This document shows positions 1 through 12,356 of a DNA stretch of 64,000 nucleotides, piece by piece. Source of the stretch: Apostichopus japonicus (taxonomy: Eukaryota > Echinodermata > Holothuroidea > Aspidochirotida > Stichopodidae). Each line of letters starts with the position of its first letter. Positions within the stretch are counted from its first letter, which is position 1. The stretch lies in assembly GCF_037975245.1 (NCBI RefSeq), contig NC_092581.1:19428303-19492302 (forward strand). The letters are read 5' to 3'. The notes beneath the pieces were generated by a model. That model did no database searches, had not been told where the DNA came from, and saw nothing but the letters and a program-made list of their open reading frames with translations. The translations under genes and the position numbers were made by a program.

Positions 1-1161
1 AACCACTAATAGCAGAATCGTGGAGATCGTTATCGCCAGTGCTATCCTTTAAAAGAAACTATTCCTATCGGGAATTTACCGTATACCATCATATATATTG
101 GGCCAATAAAGTAGGCTGTTACATAACATACACTAACTGAGATATTACTTTAAGTTAGCAAATGAATCAGCAAAGGACTTAAATAATATTTACTGTATGA
201 GCTCAGAGACATTCAATGTGTGCTCTGAACTTGTAATAATGAAACTAACAGCACTGTGTGACTATGAGCCTATGCATGCTTGTGTTTGTCTAGCTGTGTG
301 TATCACACCCACATATGAGCACGGTTGGAATCGTTAAGTAAGTGCATTAATGGCAAGACTTATTTTGCACCCATCTTATATCCAACACAGCTCTGATGTA
401 CTGTAAGTGAAACAGAAAAGTTCCAATAGTGCTCAAGAGGGAATATTCCTGCCTTAATGTGATGGTCTTAAACTGAAATTAATGGATGAAACCAAAAATG
501 GATTTAAAAACAAAAAACGATACATGTAACAATATGAAAGACATTGTTACAGTTGTAGTAGATGTAGTACAGTTGCAGAGGTAACTGCAATTAAAAACCA
601 GTTCGTGTTTTATGCAGTTATGGTATATATTCATACCTTGGCAGAACTGAACAAATAAACAGCTTAAATAAGTTTTACTAGTGTCTTGTGGTTTTTGTGA
701 AGGCCTTTTTATTTATTGTCTATATATATTTTTGTCTCCCTTCACTGCTTTTTCTCTGAATTCTATTCAAGCTGATTAATTAATTAACCTCAATTCAGCT
801 TTAACTTTTTGTTGATGAATTGATGACAATGAAAATACAGTCAAGTTTCCTCTATTTGCAATAGACATCTTCCTCATTACTTGTATGTCCAATACTGTAC
901 TATATGTTAAGAGGAAGTAGTGTTTTGTCTTCAAGTACTGTAAGCTAGATGTTAAACATATGAGCTGCGATCTAGTAACCTACTTTCTTTTAAGCTCATG
1001 TAGCAAAGTTTTCTATTTTAAAAGTACTATGAATAGTTTAATCAAGTCTGGGAAAACACACAGTTTCCTGTATTTTAACCTATCCCTGATTCTGCCAAGT
1101 ACTGTCATTTTCGATACTGTAGTTACAGAATCTGTCATCAAACTATACATGTAGTAATAAT
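1..1161. other. Non-coding stretch, nothing recognised
   Basis: AT-rich DNA without any open frame that looks coding and without a repeat I can delimit. The last part (about 1,100-1,161) already has short words that recur in the tandem array that follows. Confidence 0.5.
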
Positions 1162-1950
1162 ATTGATGATTTTACCGTAACTGGCACTGTACAGTTGATA
1201 CTATGATACTATGTAGTACTGTATGTTAATATTGATGATTGTACAGTTACATGCACTGTACAGTTGATATTATGATACTATGTAGTACTGTATAACTAAT
1301 ATTGATGATGGTACGGTTACTTGCACTGTACAGTTGATACTATGATACTATGTAGTACTGCATGTTAATATTGATGATTGTACAGTTACATGCACTGTAC
1401 AGTTGATACTATGATACTATGTAGAACTGTATGCTAATATTGATGATTGTACCGATACTTGCACTGTACAGTTGATACTATGAAACTATGTAGTACTGTA
1501 TGCTAATATTGATGATTGAACGGTTACTTGCACTGTACAGTTGATACTATGATACTATGTAGTATTGTATATTAATATTGATGATTGTATGGTTACTTGC
1601 ACTGTACAGTTGATACTATGATACTATGTAGTACTGTATGCTAATATTGATGATTGTACCGATACTTGCACTGTACAGTTGATACTATGAAACTATGTAG
1701 TACTGTATGCTAATATTGATGATTGAACGGTTACTTGCACTGTACAGTTGATACTATGATACTATGTAGTATTGTATATTAATATTGATGATTGTATGGT
1801 TACTTGCACTGTACAGTTGATACTATGATACTATGTAGTATTGTATACTAATATTGATGATTGTATGGTTACTTGCACTGTACAGTTGTAACTATGATAC
1901 TATGTAGTATTGTATACTAATATTGATGATTGCTCCATTACTGTACAGTT
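1162..1950. repeat. 69-bp tandem array with higher-order period
   Basis: About eleven copies of a 69-70 bp unit. Each has the landmarks ATTGATGATT, GCACTGTACAGTTGATA and ACTATGTAGTA. Unit starts read at 1162, 1231, 1301, 1370, 1439 and then every 69 bp to about 1920. A three-unit block beginning near 1447 (variants ACCGATACTT, then GAACGGTTAC, then GTATGGTTAC) recurs almost unchanged near 1655. This gives a second period of about 207 bp, so part of the array grew by copying trimers. The array has no coding potential. Confidence 0.9.
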
Positions 1951-2682
1951 GATACAAGTCCATCATCAACATACAATTATACTGTACCAGTCACTATACT
2001 AGTTAATACTCAACAAAAACCACTCTCTAAATTAACGAGGCTGTGCACCGAACAGTCCATCACTGTCTACAGTTAGTGTGAATATGAAACATGAGACACA
2101 TCCACCGTCCACCATATTGAAGATTCAAGCAAATCACATAAATTATGCTACTCTATAGGCTCTATTATTCATGTGAAGACGGTAATTATAGGATTTTTTG
2201 ACATGTCCAAATATGTGTTCAAACACACACTGAAGCTACATATCTTTATTATCAGGCAGTGGCTTTTAACAACATGCAAACTATATATAAAGTATTCCAA
2301 GAATAGCTGGATACATGACTAAGACTTAACACATGGATGCATCAGTAGAATGAACCCTTTCAATACAACGGCATCACAGGTGTCCTGCATTGATTGTATC
2401 TTCACTTCTTTTGTTTTTGTCTGGTTTTGCTTTCAGTTTCTTTATTTTTTAGATATCCTCTCAATAACAGACACTTAGCTATTTTCATTCTTGTACAAGT
2501 AGACTTGTTCATATGCAGTGAAAAAAAAAATGTCCAATTTCCTTTTTCCACAGAATGCTTGCAAATGCCCTAAAGTTACTGGTTTGAGGATTTACGAGCA
2601 ACCATACTCACCTGTATATATCTCTACATATCAACTGCCTTATCTACCTAAAAATACTTGATAGAAAATTGTTAGCACTGTT
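1951..2682. other. Non-coding stretch, nothing recognised
   Basis: AT-rich sequence with poly-A and poly-T runs. No gene, RNA or bounded repeat recognised. Confidence 0.5.
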
Positions 2683-2803
2683 CCCCCCTCTTCTGGGGCA
2701 CCCCCTCTTCTGGGGCGCCCCTCTTCTGGGGCACCCCCTCTTCTGGGGCACCCCATCTTCTGGGGCACCCCCCTCTTCTGGGGCAACCCCCTCTTCTGGG
2801 GCA
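2683..2803. repeat. C-rich minisatellite, 16-18 bp unit
   Basis: Seven to eight copies of a unit of the form CCCCctcttctGGGGca. Each unit starts with a C run and ends with a G run, so single units can fold back. Because the units stay open in several frames, low-complexity ORFs appear on both strands (Pro/Ser/Gly-rich on plus, Pro/Glu/Gly-rich on minus). I do not regard these as genes. Confidence 0.85.
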
Positions 2804-4617
2804 CCCCCACTTGGGCACTGCCTACTTTTTCTTCCTTCCGAACCTACCATTCGGAAGATTTCTATGGCAACAACCTGACAGAAAATACACCTTCTAATAA
2901 GAATGAAGCCAAACTGAATAACACCGTAGAACTTGTATGGCATAAAACATTGGCTTGTGGTTAAATACCAACAGCTACACGTATGACATAGCTCATGAAC
3001 TGCTGAGTTAGAGTTGGAAGAAGTTAGTCACCACATTACCATGGAAACACTGTCATCTTGCCAAAAAAAAAAGCATATAGTTAGTGTGTACTGCTTATTA
3101 GTGCCGATAACCGTGTCCAGAAGACCAAAACATTGGGGTAACACTGATAATGTGAGACCAGGCCTTAGGCCTTTAAGATATGGTATGCTTTTAACTTGGT
3201 TAATAAAGAACATTATGCCTATGACTGGAAAATGAGGATTTTTTGCCTCTGACTTGAAAAAGAGAATTTTTAAAGGCTACAGTAAACTTTGCCATGGTAA
3301 CGCTTCAACATTTAATCACATCTAGGTCAATAAGCGTGAAGGATTACAACATTGTGAATGTTCATATACGTGCCTCTAGAGGATACTGAAACTCCATGTA
3401 TGATAGGCGAGTGTTTCCCACTCATATGCAATGTTCTTCACTACCAGGCCTAATTTACAGTTTGTGAAAATACCAGAGCAGTAGCTCCTGATACATATTG
3501 TACTGCAAATTAACAATTCATGAATATAAATTTGTTTGCATCTACAGAATGGGTTATGTGGTATATACATGCAGATTATTCCATTTGTACTTTACAATAT
3601 TCAGTGATATTTCAAACCGAGTAAAATTGAAAAACAACTTTTTTAGTCTTTGCTGATACAACATTTTGATGATTTACTCAAGTCACATACCACTGCATAC
3701 TGTCATTAGCTTTAGATGAACATTATTTCAAATAGTGAGGTAAAAATTAACAAACAAAAAAGGAAACATTTTCAGTTTGCTTTTTAAGATTCAGGTATGC
3801 TTTAACTCGGTTACTAATAAATATTATGCCCTATGACTTGAAAAAAGAGGATTTCTTGACTATGACTTGAAAAAGTCAAATATTGAGGTAAAAATTAACA
3901 AACAAAAATGGAAACATTTGCAGTTTGCCTTTTAAAGGTTTAATACTGTGAGGAGAGAAAAAGCAAGAGGAAAAGATATTGAGTGCATTTGGACATATAG
4001 TCAGTTTTGCGAAACGAAATGAGGACAACTTGTTTCCTTATGTCCCTTCCCCTTTACTCTGCTTTACTCTATATGGGTACAGACCTAACCACTGGTACAA
4101 AATATGTTCTACTTCAATGAACTCTAAGTGGAATTCAGATGCAACTTGTCAATCTTTTCACTTCCTCTTGACTTCATCTAATGAAACCACAATGGAATCA
4201 ATAATAAATAAATTCCAATAAACTTCAGCTTCCCTCAAGGGATAAACATACATCATGCAATATTAGATATTAAGTTTCTTTCCTTGTTAACATCTGCATC
4301 ATTTGGTGAATGTATGTACACCATTAGTTGCTGAGTGGATTAAGCTTGTTTGCTGCATGTACATAGTAAATTAATCACAATAGGAGACAATGAGAGTAAA
4401 GTGTTTGTTTGTTGACTTTGAAACTTCAAACCTCTTTGTTTTTTGAATCAGATGAGCAAGATATTGGAGGTGGTTCAAAAGTCATATAATGCTAGAGCAT
4501 TTTCTACTTGTGTCATTCTTCCAAAAACCTATAAACTTTGCAGTGTTTCAAAGATGTTTCCAGTAAGTAGCTTACTTGACATATGTAGGTAACAGAAATC
4601 TTTCAGATTTTGAATGC
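2804..4617. repeat. Non-coding stretch with a partly duplicated segment
   Basis: A segment near 3,180-3,270 (TATGCTTTTAACTTGG, then a TATGACTTGAAAA-type motif) recurs in diverged form near 3,794-3,880. A second motif (AGGTAAAAATTAACAAACAAA) occurs at about 3,739 and 3,888. This is a local duplication of unknown origin. No gene recognised. Confidence 0.5.
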
Positions 4618-4742
4618 TTAACGGATCAGCTTGAAGTAGGAGAAGTTGTAGCGGAGTGCCGGCCTCCCACTGAAGACGATGTGTGGGTCACTACCCAAAA
4701 TGAACACGAGACGTGACTCGACTCCCAAGCAGGAGTTGGGAA
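4618..4742 (-). CDS. Possible terminal coding exon, protein not recognised
   Basis: On the minus strand a good acceptor (TACATCAG at the 4,743 side) is followed in phase 0 by 41 codons and a TAA at 4,618-4,620. The peptide begins IPNSCLGVESRL, passes through GSDPHIVFSG and ends RYNFSYFKLIR. Its GC content and hydrophobic/polar alternation stand out from the flanks and suggest the last exon of a real gene with a beta-rich C-terminus. I could not find earlier exons upstream (higher coordinates), so it could also be a stranded fragment of a decayed gene. Family unknown. Confidence 0.4.
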
Positions 4743-7700
4743 TCTGATGTAGAAAAGTGTTATGCAGCCATGATTACAAACACAGCCTACGGTACATACT
4801 GAACAGTATTATTGATATACTGTAGCATGCATGGCCTCCACTGTAGTCTTGCTCAGTGATATATAAAATGATGTTTTTGCTGTCAATTGCTTGGTTATTA
4901 ATAACAGATGATCCCTTAGGGCAATCAAAAACTATGGAGATTACTAATCTTGTACTTCAGTTTGAACCTTAGATTTATGAAGGCAGTTGTTTAATTCTTT
5001 AGAATGACACATGTGGTACTTGTGAGTTTAATATATAAATTTTTTGAATAAATTGAGATCTTTCTTAAGAAAAGCTACAAAAAGTGTAAATATGGATATA
5101 TGAGTTCAGATTTGCAAGACTAATAGAAGTTGTTTTGAAAGGCTAGGATACAGATGTATGCATTACATTATGCTACTCAGACCTGCTGCAGTCTCCTATC
5201 TGTATACCACTTCATCCTCTTGCACTACTCTATGACTTGTGAATATAACATGTATATTCCAACCTCACCAAACAATGATAATACTGTATATGATATGAAT
5301 ATTCATATCAGTTTCATTTTCTTCGGCATAAGATCAGTCTAGTACTCAGCGTATCAGTGACTATCAGTAGTACTGTAACTATTGGTCTGCTATAGCATAA
5401 ACAGCTGTATGTTATATATTCTAGGGTTAGTTTATGCAAGGATGTTTTTAGACCTTTGATATTGTCATACATTAATAGATTACATACATACATGTAGTAT
5501 TATTTTTATTGTTTGAAACTTTCTAAGCCTTGTAGTTTGTCAAATGCAATTACCTTATTTTAACTTTATAGATTTTGATAATCAGATAGGATGGATAAGT
5601 TATTGCTTTCATATCCCTCTCTTATTGGCTTTAATTGTGCAATAAATTCTGTCAGAAGCCATTATCAGATCAATACAGTACATCAATCACAATCACCTCA
5701 ACACAAATCTTTTCTTCTCATTGCTGTATAATATCTCTTGAAATACAGTATGATACATGTAATTTATGCAAAAGTTCTCAGACATTGTGGAAACATGGAA
5801 AAATTATTGGAATATGGAGAACTTGGAAGTGCAGCAATGGGTGCCGATAAAAGTCTCTTGCTGGGAGAAAAATGTACATACATGCAACATATGTTTAATT
5901 TATATACAGAAAGAGAAGGAGCAAGATCTCACGAGTATATTGTATTCCTTTTCTTTATTGGTCTATGTGGGTAAACTGTCACAAATTTGTACCGTCTAGC
6001 TCCTTTTAATAAATTTGTCACATTAATTTAATTCACCCCTACTTGCAGACTGCAGTCAGGGTAATTTCTCATGTCTGAGAAGAAACTTGCTACTTCTCAT
6101 GAAATTAACACAGGTCTGTATATGGTACATGATATATAATGTGATTATGAGTAAATATATACATGGTAATAACCGATGCAAGAAAGGAATGAAATAGTAG
6201 CCAAGTCATCAACAGAATTTTAGGCAGACCGAATATTCTCAAAGACCTCCTGAGCCAGTTCCCCTCTGTTTCGAACTTATTTCATGGGCATGTTTACCAC
6301 TAGAAACAGATTTACTGTAATAAATTTCACATGTAGATGGAAGACTTTGTGAAATGCACTGTAACTTCAAAGTACAGACAAATGTGACTTTGAAAAGACA
6401 AAAAAATACAGACATTAATGTTTCCACAACAAGACACATTCACAAACAATGAGGGCAAAAGGACATGCATTCCTTTATAAATACTGAACTGAAATTGCTC
6501 AACGTCAGTTCCAATCTGAAATTACCTTCCTTGTGATGAACAAATCTAAACAACAAAAAATACTTTGAATGGAAGGATCACACAAAACACACTAATCAAG
6601 AATATCAATGTTTCCACGCCCTAGAGAAACTTGTCTAATTTGGTAGTGTGATAAAAGCTAGCCATATTTTTGATGTCCCTATTGTTTTGAATTCAACCTC
6701 TAGTAACAGATGTTCAATTCAACCATCACCTGTATTGCCATGAGAAGTACTCAGGTCTAACTTAGTCTTACATATTAGCAATACAAACAGATGAATTACT
6801 AAAATTCAGTTAGGCCTAGGAAAGTTCACATGTAGGAATGTATTGGTGGGCTAGTAATGAACATTGCCTAGGTCATAGGCCAAACTGAGGGCCGAGGTCT
6901 ACAGCTGGCTAGGATTTTTCTTGCAGTATCTAGCCTCATGTAGTCATGTATTCGTCATTGTTGTGGGCAGACTGAAAGTTGACAGTGGTTAGTTCCATAC
7001 ATAGTCAATAGTCTAGGCCTTGTGAAATTAAATAACATTTTCCATTAGTTGGTCAGGGTTTGTGTAGCCTAGTTAATTACATCAGCAACCGGCCAACAAT
7101 TACACTACAGACGTAAGATTACGTAGGCTAGACAATCGCCTACATATCACAATAATACATGCATGATGCAGTGTGGGGCCGGTCGCACCCCGTAATTTAT
7201 TTCTTCTGCATATGTCGTAACAAAGATTTATCTCGAGGAATGAGTACATGCAAGCGCCAATCAGACGCATCTGGGGTTTTTCTAAACTAAAAATATCATA
7301 TTTGGGTGTTTCATTGTTTATTTATCTTACCAGTTTGCTGTTTTGAGAGATTTTCATCGGGCCCTACATTCTCCGCCATGCTGATGATGTCAGAATGATA
7401 ATATTAGTAGACTTATATCAGTCGTTTCCGTCTAGCAGGTACATCTGTTTTCATGCAGTAAACTGAGTGTGGCGGGCTTTAAGAAAAATAGTAAGGAAGC
7501 GAACTACGTTCTTAGAAAAAAATAACACAATAAACAAAACAATATCTGCATTAAAAAAAAACCCTCACACAATCAATAATGACAAGGAAGAAAAATTACA
7601 CAGACTATGGCGAAATTTGAAGTGCCAGAACAATATTTATCACGACAGCATATAATCAAGAAAAGGTTTAGTTTCTATTCGTTTGGCAATGGTCTCATAG

Positions 7701-9786
7701 CACCTGTTAATTGTTCAAAATCGCAACATTTTGAATGCAGGTTACGCCTTCAGTCATTTCCAAGATAAGGACTCAACTTGGCACGATGAACTCACACTGT
7801 CTGTTGATGTTTTATTAATTTTAGTAACACTGAAAAAGTTCCCTTCATACAGTGTTACATGAACAACAGAATAACCGTGACTAGGTGTGAATCTAACATT
7901 ATTTGTCCTTGACAAGTTTATCATGCATTGTAAACTATTTTGACTGTGTTGTTTCATGTTGATGTTGTTTCTGAGGTGCAGATATTCTGGTTTGCATCAA
8001 CCTTGATAGTTCCACCACTTTTATTGATGGGTCTGCTTAATTAAACATTGTATTTAATAAATTTGCCATGGTATGCAGTGATATTTTGTGTAATTTTTTG
8101 ACTGAACAATCCAGAAACAACTTCAAGCCTGACAGAATGTAAATCATCCATCATTTAATAAATATTGAAACAAGTTCCCAAATTAACTGACAAAACCAAA
8201 GAAGGGATGAATTGGAAAGGACATTGCATAGGCATGTGAGTGGGTTTTGTGTGTGTGTGTGTGGAGGGGGGGTGGGGGTTTCCTGGACTGGAAAGTTGCT
8301 ATCAAAGCACTTGGTTGCATGTGGAGAACAATTTTTATCTCCCTCTCTCTAGCTGCGCCTGAAAAAATCCTGTTCAAGAACACTTTAATTCTCACTGTTG
8401 AAATAACCACCCTAACTATAAAAAAATCACAGACAAAACAAAAACTGCACGAAAAACATCTCCAGTATGTATATTTCTATCTATTATGAATTCTGTTCAC
8501 ATATAAATATATAAATTTATTCATCTTTCATTACAGTTACACTAAAATTACTAACAAACTCACAGCACACAATGGAAAGATCAACACAGCAAATATCACA
8601 CTTTGCACTAAAAGAAACTAAAAAATCTTTACTTGGTTCGATTATTTTTATCATTTCACACAGTACAAACACACACAGTCACACACACCAACAAATTAAC
8701 AACTGCCAGAGTGTTTCCCATGATACTTGAATACCTGACATCTAATCATGATCACTTCATTCTGTGACATCTGTGTCTCATTTTATTTTATTAGTGTTGA
8801 CCCAACATATGCTAGAAAGTCAAATAAATGGTCACTCATTACTAAACAACTTCAGTAAGCATCCTATTGCTTCCTTCAATATATCCATCTTCACTGAGAC
8901 AGTGGATTGTTTAATTCACACTTTTCTATATACCTTGATATAATCATCCAGAAAGTACTTTTATGGAACTTTTAGAAATTATTAGATGGCTAACATTTTG
9001 GCCAATACTGATGATCTGGCCATCTCACTGTTGGGGGATTTGACAGAGAGATTCTCAAGTATTTCCTTAAGGGCAGTGATACACAAATTCAGCCATCTGC
9101 CATCTCACTAAAAAGCAACTGGTTTCTTTGGCAGCAATGTTTGCTTTGTCATTCAAATTCTGTATGCTTCAACAGAAATTTATTAATCAGTTGTTTTAAT
9201 ATTATTGTATACATACAATAGATGTTTAAATGTTACAAAAGTCTGTTCTTTTTCAAAACAGGCAATTTAACACTTCCCCTGAGACTACCAATATTTCTGG
9301 AAAAAGTGATTGTTACAGCCAAGGTTGATCCTTGATGGCCAGTGATAGACTGTTCTGTTATTAGTATTTGACTATCTTTTTTAATTTTTTTTTTTTCAAA
9401 ACATTACTAATATTGCTGGAGACTACTTTATACTTTTATACCATTTGCATCGTTCATACATTAATATCTTGTTGAAACACATACAACATTGAGTCTGTTG
9501 AGACACTACTGACAATACACTATAGGTACTATAAAATAAACACATGTTGGAGAAATAGTAACAAAATAGACTCTAGTTTGTTCTTTTAAAGAAATAGAAT
9601 GAAAGCCCAGAAGGGTATAAGAAAGGGAAGAAGTTTAAAAAGAGGAAGAAACACAACTATGAAATTAATAACCACTCTTATGAATATTGATAACAAAAAA
9701 CAACCTTTGAAAATACTTTCCCAGGTTCTACCACCCCACCCCCTCCCCCAACATCATTACTTATCACCAAACATTCAATGATGAGG
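4743..9786. other. Long stretch without a supported gene
   Basis: Mostly AT-rich sequence. About 6,800-7,480 is richer in CpG and TAGGCCTA-like words and could be a promoter region, but I see no first exon. A minus-strand frame at 7,754-7,957 is open for 67 codons without good splice sites. A GT microsatellite next to a G run lies at about 8,248-8,280. Confidence 0.4.
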
Positions 9787-10014
9787 CTACAAATCTGTTA
9801 TTTTACTGCACCAGGGAGCCACATTTGTAAGTGGCTGTCCTAAGCTGAACGGCTTTCCGCATACACTCAAAATCGTGTTTTCAACCCAACAGTCTTGCAT
9901 ATAGAAATATTTTGTAACATATCTGTTAAGCGATAACAAAGCGAATTTCGCCTCCTCTTCAATCCTTTTGTAAACATTCTTACCAACCCACCTCCTCTCT
10001 TCCACCAAATTCAA
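9787..10014 (-). CDS. Hypothetical 75-aa ORF or exon
   Basis: Open minus-strand frame with a protein-like composition: it begins MNLVEERRWVGKNVYKRIEE, contains FALLSLNRYV and a Cys/Trp pair (QDCWVENT), and ends in a stop after KITDL. There is no clear acceptor with a pyrimidine tract upstream and no neighbouring exon that extends it. It may be a small gene, an orphan exon or a decayed mobile-element fragment. No family recognised. Confidence 0.25.
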   Translation of the reverse strand: MNLVEERRWVGKNVYKRIEEEAKFALLSLNRYVTKYFYMQDCWVENTILSVCGKPFSLGQPLTNVAPWCSKITDL

Positions 10015-10204
10015 ACTTCATTTCGAATCCATTTTAGTTTTACTTTTAGTCCATATAAATTAGTCCATATAAATTATTACATTTGATTGACTTATATTAT
10101 GATAATTGCTTTAGATAGTATATATATTTAATGGACATTGGAGTGGATAACACAACAACCAAATAGTCAAGATATATGGAAAAGAGCATAGAAATTTGTG
10201 GTTA

Positions 10205-10619
10205 GAACAGGATTCCAACTTTGACCTCTGAGTTAGGTCTCTGGTTCAAATCCCGTTCTAGCCATAAATGTCTTTGCTCTTTTCCGTTGTTTATAACTTC
10301 CCAGTCAGTTTCTGTTGTTCATTTTAATACTTGTATAGTCAAGAAATATGTAATACTTCCTATTAATGTTAATAGTAAATCAATCACTCAAAAAGACTTA
10401 GAACAGGACTTAGAACAGGATTCCAACTTTGACCTCTGAGTTAGGTCTCTGGTTCAAATCCCGTTCTAGCCATAAATGTCTTTGCTCTTTTCCGTTGTTT
10501 ATAACTTCCCAGTCAGTTTCTCTTGTTCATTTTAATACTTGTATAGTCAAGAAATATGTAATACTTCCTATTAATGTTAATAGTAAATCAATCACTCAAA
10601 AAGACTTGCAGAATAATGA
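10205..10619 (+). repeat. tRNA-related repeat, tandem duplication of 208 bp
   Basis: Two nearly identical 208-bp copies in direct tandem; for example GATTCCAACT starts at 10,211 and again at 10,419. Each has a Pol III B-box-like word GGTTCAAATCC (10,243-10,253 and 10,451-10,461) followed by CCGTTCTAGCCA, which looks like the 3' end of a tRNA with CCA. The first copy also has GTGGTTAGAAC upstream, like a tRNA D-arm. I read it as a tRNA-derived SINE fragment that was later duplicated, not a working tRNA gene, because cloverleaf arms pair poorly. Confidence 0.6.
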
Positions 10620-10991
10620 AAACTACAGTACACACTATTTGAAGTAAACAACAGAACAATTTCTTGAAAAACTGTTTAGGTCTGGATCACATTCATGCAC
10701 GAGCAAAGAATAAATCAACTAACGGTGCGACAAGCTTGACGTAAAATCATTGAAATGCCAAAAAGAAGCTTCCCTGAATGTGAAGTCTAACATGGTTGGC
10801 TATGGTTCTCTTACTTTACGAAATAGGAGAGATAAATGACACGAACTTCATTTATGTTACCTGATGATACGGAGTCAAAAAAGAAACCAAGCGAAGCATT
10901 CAACAAAAATTAGAAACATAAAGCAAAACATCCATAAGAGTTGAAGAGTCAAAGATGAGCAAAGTTATTTCACAGCACACAAAACCTGTAT

Positions 10992-11036
10992 TTAGCCTCT
11001 GAAGAAAATCCTGCTAGGATCGAAACGTCAGGCCAA
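10992..11036 (+). ncRNA. Hammerhead-like ribozyme motif, decayed (copy 1)
   Basis: The layout is that of a minimal type I hammerhead. Stem I 5' strand TTAGCCT (10,992-10,998) can pair with AGGCCAA just after the predicted cleavage site. Then come CTGAAGA (fits CUGANGA), one extra A, a helix AATCC/GGATC with loop TGCTA, GAA, the palindrome ACGT as a tiny stem III, and C. The first pair of helix II is broken (A opposite C), so activity is doubtful. A related copy lies 120 bp downstream. Confidence 0.45.
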
Positions 11037-11111
11037 CTTACTTTTACACATACTATTACACAGGCTCTCTAGTGGATAAGCAGTTTGCTAACAGTTTTAT
11101 TTTATTTTCAT

Positions 11112-11156
11112 TTAGCCTCTGAAGAAGACCCTGCTAGGATCGAAACGTCACGCCAA
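11112..11156 (+). ncRNA. Hammerhead-like ribozyme motif, decayed (copy 2)
   Basis: Same layout as the copy 120 bp upstream: TTAGCCT, CTGAAGA, extra A, GACCC/GGATC helix with TGCTA loop, GAA, ACGT, C, then ACGCCAA. Here helix II has one internal mismatch and stem I has an extra C-C clash. The shared flanking words (AACATACTATTACACAG-type) show that both belong to one repeat family, also seen inverted at 48,501-48,540. Confidence 0.45.
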
Positions 11157-12356
11157 CATACTATTACACAGCACACAAAACCAACGGAAAAGACCACAGC
11201 AAACTATTCTTTCTGATTACTATATGATTACATTAAGCTGACAAATCTTGACAAAACAAGTAAATATTTCAGTGTAAAACGAGGACTAATATGTACAGAC
11301 TTTGGCACAGTTACCAAATTATTACTAATGCAGGACTTGACAAAACCGATGGCACGAACAAGTTTTGTTGTCCATGTAGTTCACTTTTTAAGAGCCCGAT
11401 TCTGTGCCATCTCCTCTCCCAACCCCCTCCCCCCCCAACCCCATCACTCACAAGCCTTCATAAATGACCATACTGATGGAAAAAATGCTGAAATGAATGT
11501 TTGCTTGTTTCAACTGTGTTTTTACTCACTGAAAGGTTCAAACCATTAGATTTGTATAAAAATGACAGAATATTATCAGCTATCACTATTTGTCACTAAA
11601 GCAGTTGAACCACATAAAATTTACTTTTGGCACAAATAAAATTAAAAATGAATAGAATTAATTGAATAGTTCTATGTGTGTTTCTTAATTGTTCTGTGAA
11701 CAAATTGTAGAAAACACACAGGTAGCACCACTATACATGCTTGTTTCAAACTTTCAAGATTTGGGCCTGTCCTCTATATTTCACTCATATGAGCAACAGG
11801 TTCCTACCCCCACCCCCTTCAAACTGCTAGCCATCCAATGGTGCATATACCATGTATTTGTTTAAAACTGTCAAGCCCTGGTAATGTACTTGATAACAAT
11901 AACATATTGTCAAGAAAAATACTACTATAATACTGAAGGTGGGTTTGACTCTGTAAGGCTAACAAAAGTCCTAAGTTTCTCCTATTCAATCTATATTTGA
12001 TGGAAAACAGTTATACTGTATTTCTTCTCCCTCTACATAAACATAGTGACCCGAACCTGAAAAAATATTCCAGTCAAAAATGTTGATAATATCATAAATC
12101 CTATGGAGGGCAAGTCAAATAATCTGTGGTTTTGATGCTTTTTGATACATTGTCCAAACAATGTTTTTTCAATATATTCGATAAAACTAGAAAACAGTGG
12201 TTGCATAATAGTTCAACACTGGACAGATAAAAGTAAAAATATTGCAAAATATCAACAAGTCAAAAAAACTGCACACGACAGATTTCTACTCAACAGAACA
12301 ATGATTATTACAACTGCTGGAGACTTGATGAATAAAGTCAGTCAAGGATGATTCTG
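11157..12356. other. Intergenic stretch, nothing recognised
   Basis: No supported gene. It lies downstream of the 3' end of the minus-strand gene ending at 12,357 and must include its 3' UTR; I could not fix a poly-A signal. Confidence 0.4.

Noticed and set aside
10861-10890. CTGATGA followed by GAAAC as another hammerhead
   Set aside because: The sequence between them cannot form helix II, and stem I partners are missing.
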